11,347 bases of DNA, taken from contig JAGYMT010000026.1 of the NCBI GenBank assembly GCA_018400335.1, forward strand, positions 1 through 11,347. Reading direction: 5' to 3'. The first letter of the stretch is position 1. Every line of letters starts with the position of its first letter. The DNA is from Kiritimatiellia bacterium. Lineage in GTDB: Bacteria; Verrucomicrobiota; Kiritimatiellia; JAAZAB01. Of the stretch, positions 1 to 6,831 are shown piece after piece. The notes beneath the pieces are model-generated. The model saw only the letters and a program-made list of their open reading frames with translations, did not search any database and was not told where the DNA came from. A program made the translations under genes and the position numbers.

Positions 1-23
1 GATTGCGGTTTGAAACCCGATAC

Positions 24-30
24 GGAAAGG
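24..30 (+). promoter_or_regulatory. Probable ribosome binding site for the kinase gene
   Basis: GGAAAGG lies 11 bases before the ATG at 42. It supports that start over the in-frame TTG at 3, which has only two bases of visible upstream sequence. The spacing is slightly long, so support is moderate. Confidence 0.5.
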
Positions 31-41
31 CTCGCTTTATA

Positions 42-3000
42 ATGAATGCGCCATCATTCAGGGGATTTGAAATTATCGAGGTCATGCCCCAGGGGGCAAT
101 GGGCACGGTGTATAAAGCCCGCCAGATATCCCTGGACCGCGTTGTGGCCATCAAGATGCTGCCGCCCGACCTTGCGGCCGATTCCGCTGATATTGAACAG
201 TTTCTTGCGGAGGCCAGGATTACCGCCAATCTCAAGCACCAGAACATAGTGCAGGTCTATGACTTCGGGAAGACCGATGACGATATATACTATTTCGTGA
301 TGGAATTCGTATCAGGCTATAGCGTGGGAGAATGGATCCGCCGCAAGAATTTCCTGTCCGAGGAGAACGCGCTGCTAGTCGCCGAGAGCGTGGCCGAGGC
401 GCTCGAATACGCCTGGGAAAAGGACGGCGTGATCCATTGCGACATCAAGCCGGACAACATCATGATTGACGGCGACGGCACCGTTAAGGTCGCCGACCTC
501 GGCCTGGCCAAGAGCATGAACTCCGTCGTGGATTGTCAGAAGACAGCGGCGGGGATCGTGTGCGGCACGCCTAATTACATCTCTCCGGAGCAGTCGCGCG
601 GCGACGCGGAGCTTGACCAGCGGACCGACATCTATTCGCTTGGCGCCATGCTCTACCATTGCATGACCGGCAAGATGCCTTTCGGGGGAGAGCCTCTCAT
701 CAAGGTTATGGATCTCCAGATTTCCGATCAGATTCCCGATCCGCAGGACGTCAATCCCTCCATCTCCACCGAGTCCGCCTGGCTGATTGAACGAATGTTG
801 GCTAAGGACCGCGAGCACCGGCATCCTAACTGGAAGGCTGTTCTCTCCGATATCAGCAGGGTCGCGAACAACAAGATGCCGACCATTCTGCCGGCCCAGG
901 GCACGAGCACCGTCAGGCGCAGCATGGATCGCGGCAAGCGTCCTCACGTGAAAGTCCCGGTGGCCAGGCACCCGAAGACCGAGCAGTTGCGCTCATACTC
1001 GGATAACGCGGAGTTCGAGAGCATGGAACGCAAATTCGAGCTCAAGCAGAAACAGCGCGTTATGTCGAAAATGGAGTTGTTGTTCGCGGCCGCCATAGGA
1101 ATCGCGATTCTCGCCCTTGCGGGACTGGTGCTGAGGTCCACCCTGGGCCGCTCCAAGGCCAAGCCGGGGGAGGCCGGCCGCCCGGCCGCGGTCCAGAAGG
1201 GCGGCGCCGAGGTCGATCCATCCGCCATTGCCGAGGCCGATGAGGGTGTGGCGCGCTACCGGGATGAACAGCGCAAGCGCAATGCCGGGCAGGCATACCG
1301 GGAGGCCCTGCAGTGGATCACGGACAATCCCGGTCAACATGCGGAGGCCATAGCCCTTTTCGAAAAGGTGGCCGAGGACGGGCGGGGAACGGAATATGCG
1401 AACATGGCGCTCGCCGAGATAGAAATGCACAATGATGCCATAACGAGGGCCTCCGATGGCGTTATTCGCACTCTTGAGGCTCAGGCAGAGGAGCTTGGAG
1501 AGGCTAAACGCTACGAGGATGCCGCCCGCCTGTTTGAGGAGTACGACGGCGCCATGGCGAGCGAGACCGCCCATGCCAGAAGTGTGATGATGCAGAAATG
1601 GCGGGGCAGGCAGCGCCAAATGGAGCAGGCGGAGATAAACGCAGGCGCTCAGTTGAAGATGCTCGTCATAGAAACAGCGGCCGCGCTGGCAAACGGGGAT
1701 CTCGAGTCGGCCCTGAAGGGAGTGCGCAATGCCCTCGCAAGCGCAAAGTCGGATGCAGCCAGATCCGAATTGGCAAAACTGGAAGCCCGGCTTTCCGCCG
1801 CCGCCGGGGCGGACCGGCGCATCCTGGATTCTTTCGCGCAGCTCAAGGGACGGGAAGTGACGCTTTCGCTCGCTGCCGGACCGGAGAAACTGACGATCAG
1901 GTCCGTGCACGAGGATCGAATCGAGGCCGAGAAGATAGTGGTGATTGGCGCCGGACACGCAAGCCATCCCCAGACCATTCGCGTCGAGGATCTCGCGCCG
2001 GAAGAGAAGCTGCTCAGGCTGGGCTCGGATGGCGGCCCCGAAACGGCACTGATGAAGGGACTGGTACTGGTTCAATCCGGAAACTTCGCCGATGCGGAGC
2101 AGGCATTCGCCTCCGCCGGTCCGCTGCTGTCCGCTCCAATCGTCGCGGAGCTCAGGCGGCGCCAGAAGAAACAGATCGAAGACAGCGCCCGACAGACTCT
2201 AGCCTGGTTGTTGAGAACCATGCAGGTGGAAATACCGGAGGAAATTCCGTCCGCCGGACATTGCGTGGCGGCGGTCAGGCGCAAGCGTTTTTCGGAGGAC
2301 GATTCCAAGATCGTGGCCAGGGGGGTCGAAGCCTATCGCAAGAAGTTCAGCGGATCCGATTTCGCCGCGGAGTATGAGCCGGTTTTGGCCGCCCTTGGTG
2401 CCGCGGCTCAGCAGGCGGCTCAGAGGACCTCGCAGGCTGCCCCAGAACAGCAGCAACCCGAACCCGAACGGCGCGAGGATCACGAGAGAGCGAACGACGA
2501 ATCCGTGAGAAACCTGCTGGTCCAGAAGAATCCCGGCGTCAGCCATGATCATATAAGGTTTGGCTCCGATTCTTCCGGCCGCATTTCAGCGGTCTCCATT
2601 TATTCACCCGCGTTGCGCGATATCCAGCCGCTTGCACCTCTGGCAGACCTGAGATCCGCGACCTGCTCGGGACAATACCCGCGGGAAGGTTCATGGCAGT
2701 CCTTCCCTCCCGCCCCGCTGACCGACATTTCTCCGCTGAAGGGCAAGCCCATCGAGGAATTGAATCTCCACAACACTGAAGTGCGCGACATCACCGCGCT
2801 TATCGGCATGCCCCTTCGAAAGCTGAATCTTTCGAAGACAAAAGTGCAGGACTTGCAGTCCCTCGCCGGAATGCCGCTTTCGGAACTGGACGTAAGCTCC
2901 ACTCTGATTCGCGACCTGCGCGCATTGCAGGGAATGCCGATTGAGCAGCTGAATATGAACGGCACCGGGGTGGACAGTATCCTGCCCCTGCGCGATATGA

Positions 3001-3701
3001 AATTGCAATCCCTTGATATGAGCGGAACGAAGGTCCGGCAGATAACGCTCTTGCGGGGGATGCCGCTGAGATCGCTCAATCTCAATGACACCGGCATAGG
3101 CGAGCTGAGCTCACTGGCCGGGATGCCTCTCACGCGCCTTGAAATAGCGCGCACGCGGGTCAGGGATCTCACACCGATCGCGGGGATGTCACTGGAACTG
3201 CTCAATATCGAGGGGATAGCCGTACGAAACCTCGCCATCTTGAAGGATATGCCGCTGCGCGTCCTTGTGGCGGCAAACACCCGCACGACGGATCTCTCCG
3301 CGCTGGCCGGGATGCCCTTGCGCACACTCCGCATCGGGAACAACGACATTAAGGATATTTCGGCTTTGGAGACCCTGTCCGGCCTGAAAGAGCTGAACCT
3401 TGAGTCGACCAAGGTTGACAACTTGGCCGGCATCCAGGGGCTTATGCTGGAGAGTCTTTCCATAAAGGGCACGGCGGTCAAGGACCTCTCGCCTCTATCG
3501 GAAATGCCGCTCAAGCGCCTGGATATCACCGGGTCGGCGGTCCGGGACCTTGGACCTATTCAGTATCTGCCGATAGAGCATATTTATATGGACAGGTCGC
3601 TCCTGCGCTCCGACGGCAGATCGCGCAGGTCGGCCATGTACGTGCTGCGCAGTATGCGCAACCTGAAAACCGTCAACGGAATGAGGCCATTCGATTATTG
3701 A
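42..3701 (+). CDS. Transmembrane Ser/Thr protein kinase with C-terminal leucine-rich repeats
   Basis: Probably a membrane receptor-like kinase that phosphorylates Ser/Thr on cytoplasmic proteins; its signal and targets are unknown. The 1219 residues run in this order. The kinase domain (about 8-280) has a degenerate glycine loop PQGAMGTVYKA (16-26), ATP-binding Lys38 in VAIK, a likely helix-C Glu57, catalytic loop HCDIKPDN (132-139), DLG in place of DFG (152-154) and SPE in place of APE (181-183). A basic linker precedes one transmembrane helix (about 344-364). A long charged, mostly helical, partly TPR-like stretch follows (about 385-840), interrupted by a possible small beta-rich segment near 602-645. 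A Gln/Glu/Pro-rich linker leads to fourteen LRRs (896-1190). With one membrane pass, the LRRs should lie outside the cytoplasm. The ATG at 42 is chosen because GGAAAGG lies 11 bases upstream and the kinase fold starts soon after it; the frame is also open from a TTG at 3. Kinase assignment is firm, ligand and role are not. Confidence 0.93.
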   Translation: MNAPSFRGFEIIEVMPQGAMGTVYKARQISLDRVVAIKMLPPDLAADSADIEQFLAEARITANLKHQNIVQVYDFGKTDDDIYYFVMEFVSGYSVGEWIRRKNFLSEENALLVAESVAEALEYAWEKDGVIHCDIKPDNIMIDGDGTVKVADLGLAKSMNSVVDCQKTAAGIVCGTPNYISPEQSRGDAELDQRTDIYSLGAMLYHCMTGKMPFGGEPLIKVMDLQISDQIPDPQDVNPSISTESAWLIERMLAKDREHRHPNWKAVLSDISRVANNKMPTILPAQGTSTVRRSMDRGKRPHVKVPVARHPKTEQLRSYSDNAEFESMERKFELKQKQRVMSKMELLFAAAIGIAILALAGLVLRSTLGRSKAKPGEAGRPAAVQKGGAEVDPSAIAEADEGVARYRDEQRKRNAGQAYREALQWITDNPGQHAEAIALFEKVAEDGRGTEYANMALAEIEMHNDAITRASDGVIRTLEAQAEELGEAKRYEDAARLFEEYDGAMASETAHARSVMMQKWRGRQRQMEQAEINAGAQLKMLVIETAAALANGDLESALKGVRNALASAKSDAARSELAKLEARLSAAAGADRRILDSFAQLKGREVTLSLAAGPEKLTIRSVHEDRIEAEKIVVIGAGHASHPQTIRVEDLAPEEKLLRLGSDGGPETALMKGLVLVQSGNFADAEQAFASAGPLLSAPIVAELRRRQKKQIEDSARQTLAWLLRTMQVEIPEEIPSAGHCVAAVRRKRFSEDDSKIVARGVEAYRKKFSGSDFAAEYEPVLAALGAAAQQAAQRTSQAAPEQQQPEPERREDHERANDESVRNLLVQKNPGVSHDHIRFGSDSSGRISAVSIYSPALRDIQPLAPLADLRSATCSGQYPREGSWQSFPPAPLTDISPLKGKPIEELNLHNTEVRDITALIGMPLRKLNLSKTKVQDLQSLAGMPLSELDVSSTLIRDLRALQGMPIEQLNMNGTGVDSILPLRDMKLQSLDMSGTKVRQITLLRGMPLRSLNLNDTGIGELSSLAGMPLTRLEIARTRVRDLTPIAGMSLELLNIEGIAVRNLAILKDMPLRVLVAANTRTTDLSALAGMPLRTLRIGNNDIKDISALETLSGLKELNLESTKVDNLAGIQGLMLESLSIKGTAVKDLSPLSEMPLKRLDITGSAVRDLGPIQYLPIEHIYMDRSLLRSDGRSRRSAMYVLRSMRNLKTVNGMRPFDY
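1071..1133 (+). other. Single transmembrane helix of the kinase (residues 344-364)
   Basis: The encoded stretch of about 21 residues is almost entirely Ala, Ile, Leu, Val, Gly and Phe. It is preceded by a Lys/Arg-rich segment (KFELKQKQRVMSK) and followed by Arg and Lys. The positive-inside rule and the N-terminal kinase both place the upstream side in the cytoplasm. No other strongly hydrophobic segment is apparent in the protein, so one pass is inferred. Confidence 0.85.
2727..3611 (+). repeat. Tandem array of fourteen 21-residue leucine-rich repeats
   Basis: The kinase's C-terminal part repeats every 63 bases. The unit is roughly (L/I)xxLxGMPLxxLNLxxTxVxD, with Thr where classical LRRs have Asn. 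Units start with ISPLKGKP, ITALIGMP, LQSLAGMP, LRALQGMP, ILPLRDMK, ITLLRGMP, LSSLAGMP, LTPIAGMS, LAILKDMP, LSALAGMP, ISALETLS, LAGIQGLM, LSPLSEMP and LGPIQYLP. Unit 11 has one extra residue (22) and lacks GMP. The segment just before (ALRDIQPLAPLADLRSATCSG) looks like a degenerate cap repeat. DNA similarity between units is visible, for example CTGGCCGGGATGCC in units 7 and 10, but the units are well diverged. Such arrays usually form a curved solenoid for protein binding. Confidence 0.9.
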
Positions 3702-3752
3702 CCCGCTCATTCCGCGGCCGTGCGCAACTCACCGGACCGGTAATCCTGACCT
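3702..3752 (+). other. 51-base gap between kinase gene and thrC, with a short palindrome
   Basis: This is the longest non-coding stretch in the window. It contains the 11-base palindrome ACCGGACCGGT (3731-3741), ending 11 bases before the thrC start codon. I see no clear Shine-Dalgarno sequence before the thrC ATG, no convincing -35/-10 pair and no hairpin with a T-run. The palindrome has no loop, so it could be an operator half-site or chance in G+C-rich DNA. Confidence 0.4.
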
Positions 3753-5144
3753 ATGGACACAAAATATATCAGCACGCGGGGCGGCGGATCACCGCTCGGC
3801 TTCACGGATGTGATGATGACGGGGCTCGCCCGGGACGGCGGACTCTTTCTTCCGGCCTCGATTCCCGACGCGCGCGACATGCTTGAAGCCTGGAAGAGCC
3901 TGTCCTACAGGGACCTTGCCATCGAGATAATGCGGCTTTACACGGATATACCGGCGCGCGATCTGAAGTCGCTGATTAACCGCTCCTATTCCGTGTTCCG
4001 GCATCCGGAAGTGGCGCCGGTTGTCTCCCCCGACGGCGCCCTGTTCATTCTCGAGCTTTTTCATGGCCCCACCCTGGCCTTCAAGGATGTGGCCTTGCAG
4101 GTTCTGGGCAACATGTTTGAATACGTACTCGCACGACGGGGCCGGGAACTGAACCTGCTGGTCGCGACAAGCGGCGACACGGGCAGCGCGGCCATTCACG
4201 GAATAAGGGGTCGGCGGGATATGCGGATCTTCGTGCTGTATCCGAACGGCCGGATCAGCCCGGCCCAGGAACGCCAGATGACTTCCGTGCAGGATGATAA
4301 CGTCTTCTGTATCGCCATGAACGGGAGCTTCGACGATTGCCAGCGGATAGTGAAAGATCTCTTTGGTGATCTCGATTTCAGGGACCGTCATATGCTCGGC
4401 GCCGTGAATTCAATAAACTGGGCAAGGTTGCTGGCGCAGGTGGTATATTATTTCTACGCCGCTTTCCGGGTCATGGCGAGGACCGGAGCCGACACCATCC
4501 GTTTCTCCGTGCCGACGGGCAACTTCGGGGATATCTTCGCCGGTTACATCGCCGCGCGGATGGGGCTCCCGGTCAGCCGGCTGATCCTCGCGAGCAATGA
4601 GAACGATATTCTGCCCCGCTTCTTCAACACCGGCATCTACCGGCGCGGCGACGTGCGGAAGACGATAAGCCCCTCCATGGATATTCAGGTTGCGAGCAAT
4701 TTCGAGCGCTATCTCTACTACCTGGCCGGGGAGAACCCCGCCCGAGTTCGCGAACTGATGCGGCAGTTCTCGAAAAACGGCCGGCTTGAGGTGGAGATGC
4801 CGGAGTCCGGCCGGCTTGATCCCCTCTTCGCCGCCGGATCCGGCGACACGGAATCCTCCCTTGCCGAGATGAAAGACTTCTACAACCGAACCGGCTATCT
4901 TCTGGACCCGCATACCGCCGTGGGCGTGCGCGTGGCCCGCGCATTTCCCGATCCGGACAGCCCCGTCATCTGTCTGGCAACCGCGCACCCGGCCAAGTTC
5001 GGAGAGGCGGTCAGGCGCGCGACAGGAAGGGATGACGCGGGACGCCACGAAATACTTGACGCCCTGGAGAGCCTGCCCGTGCGGCGGGAAGTGATGCCCG
5101 CGTCCGGCGAAGCAATTCGGGATTTCATCGCAAAGCATACATGA
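3753..5144 (+). CDS. thrC: Threonine synthase
   Basis: A cytoplasmic PLP enzyme converting O-phospho-L-homoserine and water to L-threonine and phosphate, the last step of threonine synthesis. The 463 residues start with DTKYISTRGGG and continue to GLARDGGLFLP, the usual N-terminus of the E. coli/yeast-type enzyme. The PLP-binding Lys is Lys111 in HGPTLAFKDVALQ. SGDTGS (140-145), NGRISPAQERQM and VPTGNFGD (around 253-260, phosphate-binding glycine loop) are all present. Length fits the longer ThrC type (about 430-480). The ATG is chosen because the conserved N-terminus begins there, although no Shine-Dalgarno sequence is evident. The gene lies 51 bases after the kinase gene and 14 bases before gpmI, so it probably leads or belongs to the thrC-gpmI-lpxC operon. 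No other threonine-pathway gene is in the window. Confidence 0.95.
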   Translation: MDTKYISTRGGGSPLGFTDVMMTGLARDGGLFLPASIPDARDMLEAWKSLSYRDLAIEIMRLYTDIPARDLKSLINRSYSVFRHPEVAPVVSPDGALFILELFHGPTLAFKDVALQVLGNMFEYVLARRGRELNLLVATSGDTGSAAIHGIRGRRDMRIFVLYPNGRISPAQERQMTSVQDDNVFCIAMNGSFDDCQRIVKDLFGDLDFRDRHMLGAVNSINWARLLAQVVYYFYAAFRVMARTGADTIRFSVPTGNFGDIFAGYIAARMGLPVSRLILASNENDILPRFFNTGIYRRGDVRKTISPSMDIQVASNFERYLYYLAGENPARVRELMRQFSKNGRLEVEMPESGRLDPLFAAGSGDTESSLAEMKDFYNRTGYLLDPHTAVGVRVARAFPDPDSPVICLATAHPAKFGEAVRRATGRDDAGRHEILDALESLPVRREVMPASGEAIRDFIAKHT

Positions 5145-5152
5145 AAGGGAGA
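5144..5152 (+). promoter_or_regulatory. Ribosome binding site deciding the gpmI start
   Basis: AAAGGGAGA overlaps the thrC stop codon and lies about 6-7 bases before the ATG at 5159. It favours that ATG over the one at 5141, which overlaps the thrC stop and would place this motif inside the coding sequence. Its overlap with the thrC stop suggests translational coupling. Confidence 0.7.
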
Positions 5153-5158
5153 ACGAAA

Positions 5159-6820
5159 ATGGAAGCATTGAAACAAGCCGATCACAAAGCTCCGCCGGGG
5201 CCGGTGGTGCTCGCGATAATGGATGGAGTGGGCATTGGACGATACCCGAAAGGCGACGCGGTACGCTCCGCACTTACGCCGCACCTCGACTGGCTACAGG
5301 CAAACGCGCTGAGCAGCAGCCTGAAAGCGCACGGAATCGCGGTCGGCCTGCCGGACGACGGGGACATGGGCAACAGCGAGGTGGGACACAATGCCATAGG
5401 CTGCGGACGGGTCTTCGAACAGGGCGCCAAGCTCGTGAACGCGGCAATCGAGTCCGGACTGATGTTCCGGGGCGAAGTATGGACCGCCCTCGTCCGGAAC
5501 TGCATCGAGCACGACAGCGCGCTGCACTTCATAGGGCTCTTCTCCGACGGTAACGTCCACAGTCACATGGATCATCTCAAGGCGATGCTTGTCCAGGCGA
5601 AGAAAGAAGGCGTCCGCAAAGCCGGGATACACATACTGCTTGACGGCCGCGACGTCGGCGAAACAAGCGCCCTCGATTATGTTGACCCGTTCGAGCAATT
5701 TCTGGAGGGGTTGCGGAAGGACGGGAAGGCCGATTACCGCATTGCCTCCGGCGGCGGACGAATGAACATAACAATGGATCGTTACGGCGCCAACTGGAAT
5801 ATGGTGAAGAAAGGCTGGGATACGCACGTCAAGGGAATCGGGCCGGCATTCGCCTCGGCCCGCGAGGCCATCGAGGCGCACCGTAAGGCAAATCCGGGCG
5901 TGATTGATCAGGACCTGCCGCCATTCGTGATTCACGACCAGGAGGGACCGGTCAAGCCCATCCGGGATAACGACAGCGTTATCTTCTTCAACTTCAGGGG
6001 CGACAGGGCCATCGAGATCACCAGTGCTTTCGAGGAAGACGATTTCTCCGAGTTCGACCGTGCTCCCCGCCCGAAAGTTCTCTATGCGGGCATGATGCAG
6101 TACGACGGCGACCTGAAAATCCCGAAAAAATTCCTCGTGGAACCCCCGGCCATCAGCCGGACGATGGGCGAGTATCTCTGCCGCTCAGGCGTGCGCCAGT
6201 TGGCGATCAGCGAAACACAGAAGTTCGGCCACGTGACCTATTTCTTCAACGGCAACAGGTCCGGTAAATTCGACGATAAGCTGGAGGAATACGTGGAAAT
6301 TACCTCTGATATCGTTCCGTTCGAGCAGCGCCCGTGGATGAAGGCGGCCGACATAACCGACCGCGTTGCGGCCGAGGTGAAGGAAAATAATTTTCCCTTC
6401 ATACGCCTGAACTACCCCAACGGGGATATGGTGGGGCACACCGGTGTCTTCCAGGCAACGCAGATAGCGGTGGAGTGCGTGGATCTCTGCATTGGCCGCC
6501 TGCTTGCCGCCGTCAAAGCCGCGCGCGGCATACTGGTTGTCTCAGCCGATCACGGGAATGCCGACGACATGTTTGAGCGCGACAAAAAGACCGGCGAGCC
6601 GTTGATTGATCCCGACACTGGCAGGCTGAAGGCGAGGACGAGCCACTCCCTGAACCCGGTGCCCGTCTACATCTACGACGCCTCATCGGATACGCCGAAT
6701 TGGAGTCTGTCGGAACGGAAGGGTCTGGGCATAAGCAGCCTGGCCGCGACGTGCATCATGCTCCTCGGCTTCGTTCCGCCGGAGGATTATGACGCATCCA
6801 TCGTGGAGAAAGCGGATTGA
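5159..6820 (+). CDS. gpmI: 2,3-bisphosphoglycerate-independent phosphoglycerate mutase, long plant-like form
   Basis: A cytoplasmic glycolytic and gluconeogenic enzyme interconverting 3- and 2-phosphoglycerate through a phosphoserine, using two metal ions (usually Mn2+). The 553 residues show the first metal-binding Asp22 in IMDGVGIG, nucleophile Ser73 in GDMGNSEVGHN, HIDL-type substrate loop LLDGRDVGE, SGGGRMNITMDRY, NFRGDRAIE, KFGHVTYFFNGN, YPNGDMVGHTG and the second metal cluster SADHGNADDM, followed by TSHSLNPVPV. The usual bacterial form is about 510 residues. This one is longer and, from memory of plant sequences, closer to the plant form (about 559) in motifs such as GDLKIPKKFLVEPP and the RDKKTGEPLIDPDTGRLK insertion. 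The start at 5159 rests on the upstream AAAGGGAGA. It sits 14 bases after thrC and 11 before the LpxC homologue, probably in one operon. Confidence 0.96.
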   Translation: MEALKQADHKAPPGPVVLAIMDGVGIGRYPKGDAVRSALTPHLDWLQANALSSSLKAHGIAVGLPDDGDMGNSEVGHNAIGCGRVFEQGAKLVNAAIESGLMFRGEVWTALVRNCIEHDSALHFIGLFSDGNVHSHMDHLKAMLVQAKKEGVRKAGIHILLDGRDVGETSALDYVDPFEQFLEGLRKDGKADYRIASGGGRMNITMDRYGANWNMVKKGWDTHVKGIGPAFASAREAIEAHRKANPGVIDQDLPPFVIHDQEGPVKPIRDNDSVIFFNFRGDRAIEITSAFEEDDFSEFDRAPRPKVLYAGMMQYDGDLKIPKKFLVEPPAISRTMGEYLCRSGVRQLAISETQKFGHVTYFFNGNRSGKFDDKLEEYVEITSDIVPFEQRPWMKAADITDRVAAEVKENNFPFIRLNYPNGDMVGHTGVFQATQIAVECVDLCIGRLLAAVKAARGILVVSADHGNADDMFERDKKTGEPLIDPDTGRLKARTSHSLNPVPVYIYDASSDTPNWSLSERKGLGISSLAATCIMLLGFVPPEDYDASIVEKAD

Positions 6821-6823
6821 GGA
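6819..6823 (+). promoter_or_regulatory. Ribosome binding site for the LpxC homologue
   Basis: GAGGA overlaps the gpmI stop codon (6818-6820) and lies eight bases before the ATG at 6832. It favours this start over the TTG at 6817 and suggests translational coupling to gpmI. Confidence 0.6.
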
Positions 6824-6831
6824 TCGAACCC

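Noticed and set aside
993..2075. Open frame of 360 codons on the - strand inside the kinase gene
   Set aside because: G+C-rich codon bias creates long antisense frames. The product has no recognisable motif and lies wholly within a well-supported gene.
1598..2377. Open frame of 259 codons on the + strand in another frame of the kinase gene
   Set aside because: The product is Arg/Gly-rich low-complexity sequence typical of an out-of-frame translation of G+C-rich DNA.
2600..3529. Open frame of 309 codons on the - strand, antisense to the LRR array, with its own internal repetition
   Set aside because: Its periodicity simply mirrors the 63-base repeat of the + strand LRRs. The + strand product has a clear repeat consensus, while this one is Arg/Ser-rich with no recognisable domain.
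3698..3746. TTGACC near the kinase stop as a possible -35 element for thrC
   Set aside because: No -10-like hexamer lies 16-18 bases downstream. The nearest candidate, TAATCC at 3741, is about 37 bases away.
5141..5158. Upstream gpmI start at 5141 overlapping the thrC stop
   Set aside because: It has no ribosome binding site of its own, while the ATG at 5159 has AAAGGGAGA at good spacing.
4410..5273. Open frame of 287 codons antisense to thrC and the start of gpmI
   Set aside because: It covers two firmly identified genes and shows no family motif of its own.
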